Assembly (NCBI RefSeq): GCF_021155765.1
Contig: NC_060110.1
Location: forward strand, 496,001-560,000
DNA length: 64,000 nucleotides
Direction: 5' to 3'
Source: Diprion similis
Taxonomy: Eukaryota; Arthropoda; Insecta; Hymenoptera; Diprionidae
Shown piece after piece: positions 20,600 to 30,505 of the stretch. Below the pieces are notes generated by a model. It made no database searches, was not told where the DNA came from, and saw only the letters and a program-made list of their open reading frames with translations. Position numbers and translations under genes: made by a program. Position 1 is the first letter of the stretch; each line of letters starts with the position of its first letter.

Positions 20600-22519
20600 C
20601 TACTGTTTCTCCTTTTTCACCGTGCATTTTTTGAGTTTCAGTTCTCTTTTTTTCCTTTGTCCGCATTTTGAACACATGTTGTCAAATTCAGTGCAATTCT
20701 CGTGCAACCTAAGTTGGCAAATGATACACTGAAGCCAGTCTTCGATAAGATGTGTTTCGAAATAGTTCTCTCCACAGCCCACACAGTTTTCTTTTTCTCT
20801 CCCTTCACCCTTTTTGTCTGATGTATCGCATAGAACTGGCTGTTCTTCATCGCCGCTGCTGTCAGATATCATTCTTTTGGCATACTTCATATCTTCTTTA
20901 CATTTTCTCATTTGAATGTGTTCTTCTGATGTTAGGAGTGTGCCGACTTGCTTAGCCCGTTTACGTACTTCGAAAACTTTTTGTGAAACAGGAGATATTT
21001 CCATTAAAATTCGCGTTGGAGTTAAATCTGGGACGTCATTTTTATTTGGTGGAGTTCTTGAGGTCGACGACAGCATCGCGGCAACTTGAGAACCACTGCT
21101 AATCATGTTCTCAGTAGGACTTTTCTTCGGAAACATTTCAGGGTTTGCGTTTGAGATTCGGTGTTCCTCAGCACAAAAGGTTTGCTCAGAGACTGTAACA
21201 GACTCGCTTACTGGCTCTTCTGAAATTCGTGAAACTTGTTCCAGGTTTGTTGATATCGAATCTGTAATTGTAGCTGGGGAGTCTTTTTGAGAGGTCGATG
21301 TGAGTTCCCTTGGTTCTTGTGTAAAAGCATAGTCTGGGATTGCGCTTGGATTGAAAGGACTGACTCCGGTAGCTTTGAATCCTGTAATAGCATTCTCTGC
21401 AGAAGCTGCTTTTCCCCACGCTTTATTAAGCAATGTTCCGAACGACAGTCTTGTAATACGACGACCAGTATTTTGTTTCAGCCACAGTCGGCATTGTTCG
21501 TAGAAATGGGTTTTCAATGACTTGAACACTGCACGATCCAACGGTTGAAGGTAGTGAGATGTGTGACTCGGCATTGATAGCAAAACTATGTCATTTTTTT
21601 CTGCGTATTCCAACATTTCAACAGAATTGCAATGAGTTGAATGGCCGTCCAACAACAAAAGAACTTTTCCTGCAGGTTTCCTTGAGACGAAGTGTGTTTC
21701 CAACCATTCCAAAAATATGATCGAAGTTATGTATGCAGACTTCTGAGACATAAAAATCCTCGATCCAGGAGGCATTCCGTCCTCAAACTCAGCTTTTTTA
21801 TTTTTACCCTTCATTATGCAAGCAGGTGGCAAAAAAGTTCCTTCAGCACTACAACAGGCTATAACAGTTATTGTCTCTCCTTTTTCAGTCGATGTAACTG
21901 TCGACACAGCTTTGGACCCCTTCTCAGCAAGTACATATCCAGGACGGTTATTCAATTGAAGCCCTGTCTCATCCATATTGAAGATATGACTTGATTCCAA
22001 CATCACGTCGTCGACCGTCAAAACATTTTCCAGAAGCTTAAAATAAGCGTCCACCTCCGCCTTGTTCATAGCAGTCGATCGCGCTAACGAAACACCTTCT
22101 GACTTCCTGATTGCAATATCAGGGTGCCTACTCAAAAACGATCGTACGAAATCGTAGCCTGCTTTTCCAGTTTCTTTATTGAATCTGTGATTTAAATTCA
22201 ATTGTTCAGCCAGCAGGTAAGCGACCTTTCTGACATCATCAATCGTTAAAGGAAAACCTTTCGCTTGCATGACTTTAATGTGGTTTGCGAGCTTCCTTTC
22301 ATTTTCGTCGCCAAAAAAGCAAGTTGGTCCCATAGGTCCTTTTTTGTCGTTATTGTTTTTGAAACGCATTTCTAAGGTTTTCCTTGGAATTTGATAGGCT
22401 TTGGCAGCTGCATAAACTGACATTTCACCATTTTTCAAAGCGTTTATTGCAGCCTTTAATGACTCTTCGGTCCATTTCCCTCGGGTAGCTAAAGCTTGTC
22501 TTTGGTATTTATTTGGCAT
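20600..22519 (-). CDS. Pogo-type transposase with C-terminal PHD-like zinc finger
   Basis: This is an uninterrupted 639-codon ORF. Residues about 12-55 form a Psq-type helix-turn-helix (SVYAAAKAYQIPRKTL), followed by a CENP-B-type DNA-binding region to about residue 145. The DDE_1 catalytic core has Asp183 (NMDETGLQLN), Asp291 (LLLLDGHSTHCNS) and Asp328 (HYLQPLDRAVF), the last two separated by 36 residues. Residues about 400-560 are serine-rich and unstructured. The C-terminus (about 570-620) has CVGCGENY, WLQCIICQLRLHENC and CSKC, a PHD/RING-like finger that could read chromatin. The ATG at 22517 fits the family N-terminus. It would cut and paste this element at TA sites. Confidence 0.92.
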   Translation of the reverse strand: MPNKYQRQALATRGKWTEESLKAAINALKNGEMSVYAAAKAYQIPRKTLEMRFKNNNDKKGPMGPTCFFGDENERKLANHIKVMQAKGFPLTIDDVRKVAYLLAEQLNLNHRFNKETGKAGYDFVRSFLSRHPDIAIRKSEGVSLARSTAMNKAEVDAYFKLLENVLTVDDVMLESSHIFNMDETGLQLNNRPGYVLAEKGSKAVSTVTSTEKGETITVIACCSAEGTFLPPACIMKGKNKKAEFEDGMPPGSRIFMSQKSAYITSIIFLEWLETHFVSRKPAGKVLLLLDGHSTHCNSVEMLEYAEKNDIVLLSMPSHTSHYLQPLDRAVFKSLKTHFYEQCRLWLKQNTGRRITRLSFGTLLNKAWGKAASAENAITGFKATGVSPFNPSAIPDYAFTQEPRELTSTSQKDSPATITDSISTNLEQVSRISEEPVSESVTVSEQTFCAEEHRISNANPEMFPKKSPTENMISSGSQVAAMLSSTSRTPPNKNDVPDLTPTRILMEISPVSQKVFEVRKRAKQVGTLLTSEEHIQMRKCKEDMKYAKRMISDSSGDEEQPVLCDTSDKKGEGREKENCVGCGENYFETHLIEDWLQCIICQLRLHENCTEFDNMCSKCGQRKKRELKLKKCTVKKEKQ

Positions 22520-22607
22520 CTGAAATTAACGTAAACATGTTTTCTCAATTCAAAAATTATAAAAACATCGCTATTCATAGTAAGGCCATCACACCCTGAC
22601 CGAATGT

Positions 22608-22641
22608 GGCCATCTCTCCTAATTTTCGGGGAGAGATGGCC
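22608..22641. repeat. Subterminal hairpin, pogo right side
   Basis: ggccatctctcc and ggagagatggcc face each other around a 10-bp spacer. It mirrors the hairpin at 20531-20565 and further ggccatctc copies at 22950-22975 within the terminal repeat. Confidence 0.65.
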
Positions 22642-23450
22642 ACACTAGCCACGAGACAAAATGTATGAGTTCTTGTGGTTATTTTGAGGTTATGTTCAAG
22701 CTCGACTCATGAGCCGTTCCGAAAACACTTGAAATTATATTATTTTTCAAAAGCTGGCCAACCAGAACTGGTAACATGAACTCCTTAACTAATTTTCACA
22801 CGAGGCAAAAGAAAACAGGTGGATTTACTTACCTTTGGTCATTTAGTCGCAAATATTTTTGCGCGCAGATCTTCGTACGCACGACTTGAAGCGAACTGAG
22901 TGATAACTAGCGACACTAAGCGAGTGTTTATAGAATTTTTTTGAGTTGGCCATCTCTCCCTTAAGGCCATCTCCCCCGGACTTACCCTATACTATCTACA
23001 ATCTAAACCCTAAAAATTATAATTTAACTATAATCGTATCTATACCATCTACAATTATACCCCTGACATTGTCATTTAACTTTGATTGTATCTATATTAT
23101 CTACAATCAAAACCCTAAAATTATAATTTAATTATAATTGTATCTTTATAATCCTAAAATTATAATTTCACTATGATTGTAATTTCCCTATCACGGTTAT
23201 GTAACTACTACATACTTAAACTATGAAAACATATCTATTGTTACATTCAAAATTTGAAAAAAAACAAACATTTCTGCTAAAAATGTATACTAACCCGCTT
23301 AAACGGGCATTAACCCTAGGCGCTATATTCTTTAAGGCAAACTATATTGTAATCTTTCGTAAGTGAGTCAGTACATTACCCAAAAACTCGGTTTTCCTTC
23401 GAACATTCGGCTCTGTACCCTCACCGAATGTTCTTCCCGAAGGGGGGGCG

Positions 23451-23847
23451 TGTTACGTCCCGAAGACGTTACATTGCTTTCCCACAGTCTCACAGTTACC
23501 CTACACCCAGTCCTTATCCTCGCCTAGTCAGCATGCCCATCTCTCGCGACCAGCTAGGTCTCCATGCCCGTCTAACGTACTTCACTTCAATCCCAGTTCC
23601 CACTCAAGCAACACATAAGACTTTTCTCCTCGGTAACTGACTCGCTGACGTCCATTCAAACCTTTATAATAAATCAACACTGTTATTCTACCCGTGTCTC
23701 AATTCTCTTCCTGCACTGGGGAAAAGGACGCACGCAAGTGCACAATCGACGTATACGAACCCCTAAATAGCCAAATAACATCTTGGCTGGGTGTAGAGTA
23801 GGTTTCGGTTACCGCTCATCGTAACCTACGCAACCTACCCCGTAACA
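23451..23847 (+). repeat. 3' LTR of the macro-domain gypsy element
   Basis: 397 bp, tgttacgtc ... cgtaaca, matching the 5' LTR. It is preceded by a purine tract and followed by the ccag target duplication. Confidence 0.95.
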
Positions 23848-23916
23848 CCAGAATTACTGGTCAAAATGGAAAGTTAATATTTCGAGAAAGAAGCCAGTTA
23901 CAGCCGAAAAAGTGAA

Positions 23917-25038
23917 ATGGGTTTTGCGGCACCGAGCCGACAGGCAGTGGGGGATGGCGACTCTAAGACGTACACGGGAATAGTAAATGCGAAACCGTAT
24001 GGTGATCAGATTGAAATTGTAAAAAAAGAATGCGTGGGATACGTTGAAAAGCGAATGGAAACCCGTCTGCGCGGATGCAAGAAAAACAATCCTGGAATCG
24101 GGGGCAAAAACAAATTGACGGCAAAGCTTATAGATAAACTGAGCATTTACTATGGTTTAGCTATTCGCAGAAACTGTAACTCTAAGGATGACATGAAAAA
24201 AGCAATATGGGCAACATTCTACCATTACGGCTCAACAGACACCAAGCCTCAACATCATTTCTGTCCCGAAGGTCTCGAATCGTGGTGCAAGTGGCAACAA
24301 GCGAAAGCTAAAAAATAACTGAAAAATTTCCGTCACGATTATTCTGCATTGCCAAAAATGGTGTTAAATGTCATCAAACCAATATACGATGATCTCAGCA
24401 ATGACAAATTGTTAGAACGCTGTGTTGGCAAATATACCCAAAACTGCAATGAGAGTTTCAACCAACTTCTTTAGAAAATAGCTCCGAAAACGATGAACAG
24501 CGGGGCCAAAATCGTTAATATTGAGAATGAGTGATCACGCATTTTTGTACGCGACTGTACGGTCACTGTAATTGTACGCTGACTGTACTAGCAAGACTCG
24601 AGAGGAATGCGCGGGAGAAGTTGGTGTCGCGACAAGTGGCCGTTGGCCGTCGCATAGCGTATGAGCGTTTTTCAGTTTTACGAAATCCGAGCGACAGAGC
24701 ACATTCCTTTATATCTACATACTTACCGTTGAATATTTTTAATAAAGAAATTATACGTGTTATTAGCAACGAGCCGTGTATTAATTTTCCTTCTTTCCTG
24801 CGCAATCCGTACTCTACATTAACAGTTAAAATTGCTGTATTTCTTGCAGCATGCACGTTCAGCAATGGTGTCACCTTATTATTGGAAGTTATGAACATGT
24901 TAGGAATATCGGTTGGATCAGGAGCGCACTTGTACGCTGCGCAAGATAACGAAACTCGCATAGTGAAAGCCGAGCCGCAAGCGCAAGAACAAACAAAAGA
25001 AGGTCAAATACGGCGCCAACAGCAAAATTTAGAAGCTA
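23917..25038 (+). pseudogene. Kolobok/Mutator-like transposase, C-terminal two-thirds, interrupted
   Basis: The block 23917-24318 (GFAAPSRQAVGDGDSKTYTG ... HFCPEGLESWCKWQQAKAK) and its continuation to 24525 (IYDDLSNDKLLERCVGKYTQN then ESFNQLL) match a transposase-like family I know from insect genomes, with the conserved QN.ESFN motif. A stop follows at 24316 and another at 24472. Near 24525 the frame is interrupted by about 290 bp of unrelated DNA, then resumes (KIAVFLAACTFSNG ... GSGAHLYAAQDNETRI) to about 25038. The N-terminal third is absent. It is a dead copy. Confidence 0.6.
24527..24816. mobile_element. ~290-bp LTR-like insertion in the transposase relic
   Basis: The transposase frame is lost at about 24525 and recovers at about 24817. 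The intervening DNA begins tgatcacgc, ends ctctaca, and has an AATAAA-type signal near 24740. This is the form of a solo LTR. I could not find a convincing target-site duplication, so the edges are uncertain by several bases. Confidence 0.4.
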
Positions 25039-26265
25039 TGAACTCGAAGTCTGCGTTCTGAAGCAAGTCCCAAGTTTATGCGCAAGGCATCGCACCATAC
25101 ACGCGAAGATTCCAGGTACAATAAGGAACCTCAACGAACTCGCCAAGGTCGACTTCTTGACCGCCAGCGTCTGTCCATCACCACGATGAAGCAAAACAAG
25201 TAGAAGATCGAGGACTTCGGAGATGCGAATGGCACACCTGTAACGAACATCGCACTGCTCATGAACAATAAACACTCTGTCATAATTATGGAATTAAAGG
25301 ACTCTACAGCCGCAACTGCTACGCTCCGCGTAGACCACAGAATGATCAACGCCCTGTTACCAACAGAAATAATAGAGACGTAAATTTTCGAAACGCCAGC
25401 CTCAAAGGCAAACCACCCAACGATCAGGTAAATTATACGTCAGAGGAACCCCTGTCAGAGGAAGAGGAAACGGAGAGTGAAGAGGACCAAGTAGAGGAAG
25501 AGTAACAGCAGGAGCCCGCGTGTGTTCAGTTTCACAGGGACTGCTACAGCGTGTTTGATAAAATTTGGAGAGACAAAGAAGGGAGTAGCCCTTATGGTCG
25601 ATACCGGCGTATCAATGAAACTCATAAAAAGAAAGGTTATTTATCCGTCCGGTTATTTAAAATTTCCTTTAAGCAGGCAAAGCACTGAATATCCGAATGA
25701 AATTGCTGCACTAACCCACATGGGGCTAAAGGACGAATTCGTCATAATACCAGATGATTATCTTCCAGACGAGAAACACGGAATCATGGGAAACCCATTC
25801 ATGAGGAGACGAGACTTTCAGCTGAATGCCTCGACGCTCGTACTGAAGAATAAAATACATTACCATCCCAGCGATCGGAAGATTCGATTGAAACCAAATT
25901 CGGTAAATAAAATTGCCATCGACACCGACGAGTGGAATCACGATCTCATGTTACGCATGGTCTATACGGAATGCCTATGGAAAATATCCCAGTTCTATTG
26001 TGCACACAAACAATCATGGTACTGCTTATGGATTCAATACCACCGGCGAAGATGAAGATATCGAGCTAGGACTGGAGAACGTCCAAGTCCACGAAACAAA
26101 GAGCATATCAACCCAAGGTGTATAGCAACAACCACGTGATGAAAGAGAGCAGGCCCACAAACATACTATTGACTTGGAACATCTACCTGAGGAATACGAT
26201 AAAGAAATTTGGAATATTCTCCAGGATATCAGTAATATCTTCGCTGTACAGGAGGGAGACATGGT
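25039..26265 (+). pseudogene. Old gypsy-type gag end and aspartic protease, broken
   Basis: Degenerate gag-like sequence (SRYNKEPQRTRQGRLLD) runs to about 25500 with stops. An open block from 25522 contains LMVDTGVSMKLI, an aspartic-protease active site, and DEKHGIMGNPFMRRRDF, the second conserved strand (about 25770). The frame breaks at 26056 and continues shifted (EHLPEEYDKEIWNILQDIS) up to 26265, where unrelated DNA starts. Orientation and order fit the element whose LTR lies at 8213. Confidence 0.65.
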
Positions 26266-26570
26266 GTAACGTTGTTACCGGTCCTGGTCGGTCGGATTAC
26301 CCTTCGGTGGCGGTTGCACCCCCCTCCAGCCGGATGCTCAGAGTCGACCAGGGTCAGTTTAGGAAGGAGTAGGGTAATTGAAATAATTGGACACTTTATT
26401 AGAGTAATAATTGTAGTTTATTCATAGCGTCATTTTGATCACTAGGAGAAACAGAAATACAAAAGCGTATGCTGCAATCAAGTTGGTTTCTCGTAATAAA
26501 TAATTATAACTAACATATATATATATTTACAACAGATCGAAGAATATCTTTACGTACTAGACAGGATATG
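26266..26570. other. Unassigned insertion between protease and RNase H remains
   Basis: Recognisable pol sequence stops at 26265 and resumes near 26595. The DNA between begins tgtaacgttgttaccgg and contains a short (at)n run and AATAAA-like signals. It could be part of an LTR but no matching end or target duplication was found. Confidence 0.35.
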
Positions 26571-26732
26571 ACGGGTATTAAATCGGCGGTGCCGGTACGG
26601 ATAACCCTGAAAGAAAAACTGATCACACCACCAATACTTGTGAGATCAGACCGAGCGAAAAAATACGTCGTAACTACCGACGCGTCAAACGATGGAAGCC
26701 GTACTATCTCAAGAAGGTTACCCCGTATATTT
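26571..26732 (+). pseudogene. RNase H fragment of old gypsy element
   Basis: ITPPILVRSDRAKKYVVTTDASNDGS is the start of a gypsy RNase H domain (catalytic Asp in TTDAS). The reverse transcriptase that should precede it is missing, and the frame is cut at 26732 by the Copia LTR. Confidence 0.65.
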
Positions 26733-27006
26733 TGTTGTAAAGTAATAGAGCGATAAGTGAAGGTCTATCTATATAGATGGATTTTAGGTTGAGTTGACTC
26801 TCTAGACTACAACTTGTCCATGGTCTTTTATCTTTCTTCATTGAAGCATCGTACTTCTACCTTGCAACGATGTGACGCCATTATATATGTACGTGGCTGT
26901 AAAGACGCTGTGCTAATATCTTTGTTTTGCAATGTTAATAAATATATAATAAAGGGATAAACAGTATTGCTAATTAGATCCTGTCCGAATCAAATACTTT
27001 GCAACA
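26733..27006 (+). repeat. 5' LTR of Copia element
   Basis: 274 bp, tgttgtaaagta ... ctttgcaaca, with AATAAA near 26950. Its first about 124 bp recur at 32606-32729 with few differences. Confidence 0.85.
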
Positions 27007-27020
27007 GGTTATGGGCCCAG
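27007..27020 (+). promoter_or_regulatory. Copia-type primer-binding site (internal initiator-Met tRNA)
   Basis: ggttatgggcccag directly follows the LTR. It is complementary to the anticodon-stem region of initiator methionine tRNA (CTGGGCCCATAACC). Drosophila copia is known to use this half-tRNA priming mode. Confidence 0.85.
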
Positions 27021-27093
27021 AAGAGTATTAATCTACGAAGCAATCGGTTTGTTCAAGAATTGTGAAAACGTGTGCTGTGACCGTTAAACAAAA

Positions 27094-27714
27094 ATGGCAG
27101 AAGCTGCGAGCAATAGTTCAAAACTTTATGCTGGTATACAAAAACTCAAAGGGCGTGACAACTATCAGGACTGGAAGTTTGATATGGAAAATTTTTTAAT
27201 TTTTGCAAATTATTGGATATTCATTACAGGCTATCCGGAAGATAATCAAACAAGTGACCAACAAAGAATTGCCAAAGACAATAGAGCACGCGCATTGATT
27301 TGCCTAATGGTAGAGCCATGTGTTAAACCGTACATCACGTTAACCAAAACAGCGAAAGAGGCATGGACAGCACTTGAATGAGCCTTCGAAGACAAAGGTG
27401 TAAATCGTCGAATAGGTTTATTACAAGAACTGTGTTCAGTGAAGCTTGAGAGTTATCAAAACATGCAAGACTACGTGAATGCTTTCATGTCAATTGCCTT
27501 AAAACTCAGTGCTATAGGAAAACCTGTGAACGATGAGATGCTTGGTGTTCTGATGTTAAAAGGTCTAACGAGTGACTACCAGCCTATGATAATGGCAATG
27601 GAGAATTCCAACGTAGAAATCTCTAGTGATTACATAAAAACAAAATTATTGCAAGATCAAAACTATAAAGGCGCTGCAAACTCAAGTAACGAAGACTTGG
27701 CTTTAAAGCTTTAA
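27094..27714 (+). pseudogene. Copia Gag (UBN2-type), one in-frame stop
   Basis: ATG at 27094 (MAEAASNSSKLYAGI) begins a Copia-type gag. GRDNYQDWKFDMENFL is the usual early motif, and GVNRRIGLLQELCSVKL and MLKGLTSDYQPMI lie further along. The frame is the same on both sides of a TGA at 27379-27381, so a single nonsense change divides it. The frame is lost at 27712, just before the zinc knuckle, which is in another frame. Confidence 0.85.
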
Positions 27715-27739
27715 AAGGAAATCGAAGAAACCTAGATGT

Positions 27740-28198
27740 TTGACATGTGGGGCATGGGGCCACTCGAAACCGGACTGCCCGAAGAAAACCAACAACGAGG
27801 TGAAGCCTGATCCGAAGAATACCAACGTGGATAAAAAGGGTAAAGACCGAGCACTTCTTACAGCGCTAGGAGTAAACACTCATTCTGACAGTTGGTACGT
27901 GGACTCAGGAGCTTGGAATCACATGACTTATAAGAAGGAATGGATGCACAACTATTCCGAACATTCTGGTGTCGTTCATGAAATAACAGTAGCAGGTAAC
28001 GGCAAAGTTTATAGCAATGGCGTAGGTGTAGTTCCTATTAGCGTTAATTCCAATGATGTTACAACTATATCAGATATCTTATATGTCCCAAATCTTTCTG
28101 CTAAACTGTTATCAGTCAGTAAAATGATCGAAAAGGGACTTACTATCGTTTTGACAGAAAAGATTGTACAATTTATGACGCAGAAACTTGTAATATAA
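27740..28198 (+). pseudogene. Copia zinc knuckle and aspartic protease
   Basis: The block starts with CLTCGAWGHSKPDC, a complete CX2CX4HX4C knuckle. The protease active site follows (WYVDSGAWNHMTY near 27895; DSGA in place of the commoner DSGAS/C) with the second strand LSAKLLSVSKMIEKG. It ends at 28198 by frameshift; the pre-integrase region continues in another frame. Confidence 0.82.
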
Positions 28199-29330
28199 AT
28201 GGCGAAGTTATAGCAACAGCTGTTAACTCTAACGGCGTATACAGTCTAAACGGTAACATCAGGGAACTTGCAAACTCAGCCAGTGCGGAACCGAGTCAAC
28301 AATTATGGCACAGTAGGTTAGGACATTTAAACAAAGTCAGCATGAATCTTTTAAAAAATGGTCTAGCTACAGGTGTAAACTACGCAGAGGAGACTGACGA
28401 AAATGCCTGTATTTCATGCCTTAAAGGCAAGATGACAAGGAAACCATTCAAGAATCAGAGACACGTGCAACACAGATACTGGAGCTATTACATAGCGACC
28501 TTTGCGGGCCATTTCAAGTCGGATCGTGGAGCGGAGCAAGATAGATGCTCACTTTTGTCGATAATCACTCCAGAAAAGTATTTGTGTTCTTTCTAAAAAG
28601 AAAGGATACGGTGACAGAAACATTAAAAACTTTCAAATCAATGATAGAGAACCAGACTGGAAAGCGGATCAAGCGACTTCGTACAGACAATGGAGGTGAG
28701 TACTGTAATAACGAGCTCCAGAATTTTCTAATATCCTGTGGAATCAAGCACGAATTAACTGTACCTTACACTCAACAGATCACCTCACAAGAAACTTCCA
28801 GATGCAACTCCTCAAGAAATATGGACTGGTGAAAAAGTTAATCTGAGTCATTTAAGAGTTTTCGGATGTCCAGCTTATGTCTTCATTCCAAAAGAAAAAC
28901 GTCAAAGGCTGGATCCCACGAGCAGGAAGCACATATTCGTAGGATATTGTGAAGAAACTAAAGGGTATAGACTACTAGATGCTGAGGACCTGACAAAAGT
29001 TGTACGTGCGAGACACGTAGAATTTCTGGAAAAACAAGATTCACCTTTCGAAGACAGAAGCATCCCACCAGTCAACAAGGTACCTTTGTCAGATTTACTA
29101 TTGCCTGAAGAGAGTGAGAGAATGCTAAACAATGATGGAGATATGAGGCCAGAAAATTTGGAAGAAAACTTACAAGAGGAACAACATTTACATCAAGAAG
29201 TTGTAGAAATTAGAGACAATGAAGATGTGAACCCTGAACACGAACGAAGATATCCACTAAGGGATCGTCGGCCCCGAAACAAAAGAGTGCCCCGACCATA
29301 TGCTATTTCAAGCAATAACTGACTTTGCGG
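28199..29330 (+). pseudogene. Copia GAG-pre-integrase and integrase, frameshifted
   Basis: LWHSRLGHLNKVSMNLL and CISCLKGKMTRKPFKNQ (28300-28450) form the HHCC region. After a frame change near 28480, MLTFVDNHSRKVFVFFLKRK and RLRTDNGGEYCNNEL show the integrase core with its second aspartate. The third catalytic residue region is disturbed near 28790. Further segments (FGCPAYVFIPKEKRQRLDP near 28870; KLFVGYC-like GYRLLDAEDL) and an acidic linker ending RYPLRDRRPRNKRV continue in another frame to about 29320. Confidence 0.8.
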
Positions 29331-29401
29331 AGCCAAATTCATATTCAGAAGCAGTCTCAGGGCCAGATAAAAGGCAATGAAAGCTTGCGATTCAAAAGGA
29401 A

Positions 29402-30410
29402 TTGAACTCTTTTCAAGAAAATGACGCCTGGACATTTGTTAACAATCCTGTCGACAAACCAATCGTGAAATGTAAATGGATGTTTAAATTGAAAAGGGAT
29501 GCAAATGGTAACGTAAATCGTCACAAAGCCAGGCTAGTAGCTAAAGTTTGCAGTCAACATTACGGTATTGATTATTTCGAAACATTTTCTCGAGTTGTTA
29601 GATATTCATCGATGAGAATGCTTCTGCCCTAGCAGCAGAGAAGAACTTGGAGATGGATCATCTAGATATTTGCACAGCATTCCTCAATGGAGAGCTCCAA
29701 GAAGAAATTTATATGTCACTACCAGAAGGACTAGAAACCAAAGAACACGAGGATAAAGTTTGTTTGCTTAAACGTTCTATATACGGTTTAAAACAAGCAG
29801 CTCGTGCATGGAATGTGAAGGCACACGAAGTCCTAATGCAACTAGGATTTAAAAACTCAAAGCATGAACCATGTGTATACATGAAATTTGAAAACGATTT
29901 TGGTATAATACTAGCGTTATACGAGGACGACTTCTTCTTACTCTATAAAGACAAGGAAGGAGCTCGGATTTTGAAGGAAAAATTGCATAATAAATTCAAA
30001 ATGAAGGATTTGGGACCGGTTACGCACTGTCTAGGTATGCAAGTTACACGCGATAGGTCAAAACATGAAATTAAAATAAGCCAATAACAGGATATCCTAG
30101 ATATTCTAAATAAGTTTGGAATGATAGATTGTAAGCCTATAAACAGTCCTATAGATGCGAACATGAAACTGAATAATCCCCAATAATGATAATCAAAGTG
30201 CACATAAAATTGCTAGTAACCCAATATGTTACACACGGACAAAGCACATAAGTGTTCGTTTTCATTTCATAAGAGAAATGATTGAAAAAGGTGAAATAAC
30301 ACAGAAATATATGCCTACAAGTGAAATGATAGCTGACATTTGCACAAAAGGTTTGAATGGCCCTAAACATATGCTGTTAACAAAAGCTTTAGGCGTACTA
30401 TAAGATATAA
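29402..30410 (+). pseudogene. Copia reverse transcriptase and RNase H remains
   Basis: KCKWMFKLKRDANGNVNRHK and YGIDYFETFSRVVR open the reverse transcriptase. A small break near 29630 is followed by LDICTAFLNGELQEEIYM, RSIYGLKQAARAWN and a catalytic motif ALYEDDFFLL. The usual YVDDL is thus YEDDF, with Glu at the second position. The frame stops at 30087. Only the end of RNase H remains (HISVRFHFIREMIEKGEI and TKGLNGPKHMLLTKALGV, 30180-30400), so several hundred bases are deleted. Confidence 0.85.
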
Positions 30411-30505
30411 GTTTAAAATAAGGAGTTCAATATAAGAATTTAATCCACATGTAATGCCAAAGAAAAATTTAAAATGTTTATTCCAAGTCAGAGTTATTGC
30501 CTTAA

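Larger units (their letters stand above)
20346..22987 (-). mobile_element. Complete pogo-type DNA transposon
   Basis: The element is flanked by TA (20344-20345, 22988-22989) and has inverted ends (gggtaagttcgggg at the left, reverse complement of gggtaagtccggggg at the right, continuing into agatggcc). It contains one intact transposase gene on the minus strand. Copies of the motif gggagagatggcc lie near both ends, several as hairpins. Termini, target site and ORF are all intact, so this could be a recently mobile copy. Confidence 0.93.
20251..23185. repeat. ~105-bp tandem repeat split by the pogo element
   Basis: Units starting caatc(a/t)aaaccc recur 105 bp apart at 22999 and 23104. The unit at 20251 is interrupted at its 95th base by the pogo element, and its remainder lies at 22988-22998. 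A fourth, partial unit is seen after 23140. Confidence 0.75.
17868..23450 (+). other. 3' non-coding region of the gypsy element, with nested insertions and a 105-bp tandem repeat
   Basis: Apart from the two nested insertions this region holds no recognisable envelope or other gene. Units of about 105 bp (containing cctaaaattataattt and cccctgacattgtc) recur at 20251, 22999 and 23104 with a partial copy near 23150; the pogo element splits the first unit. A purine-rich tract, gaagggggggcg, immediately precedes the 3' LTR at 23439-23450 and would serve as the polypurine primer. Confidence 0.65.
9881..23847 (+). mobile_element. Ty3/gypsy retrotransposon with macro domains (nested insertions included)
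   Basis: Two direct LTRs (9881-10272 and 23451-23847) are flanked by the same four bases, ccag, at 9877-9880 and 23848-23851, a clear target-site duplication. Internal order is primer site, gag with three CCHC knuckles, protease, reverse transcriptase, RNase H, two macro domains, integrase, long 3' region, purine tract, LTR. Three later insertions (10349-11586, 18318-20168, 20346-22987) account for much of the length. Without them the element would be about 8.2 kb. Frameshifts, stops and a deletion in the reverse transcriptase make this copy non-autonomous. Confidence 0.92.
9811..25038 (+). mobile_element. Kolobok/Mutator-like DNA transposon relic, split by a 14-kb gypsy element
   Basis: A left end is proposed where TTAA (9807-9810) is followed by ggggaggtatacacc. 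After 70 bp the element is interrupted by the gypsy element at 9881. It continues at 23852 with a transposase reading frame on the plus strand. The right end is not resolved; recognisable transposase stops near 25040 without a cccc-TTAA terminus. The same transposase C-terminus is found in a second, TTAA-flanked element at 10349-11586, which supports a TTAA-targeting family. The TTAA choice fits Kolobok elements, whereas the protein resembles a family catalogued as Mutator-like. Confidence 0.5.

Noticed and set aside
17868-23450. Search for an envelope gene in the 3' part of the macro-domain gypsy
   Set aside because: No frame with signal peptide, fusion-type or membrane-anchor features remains once the nested elements are set aside.
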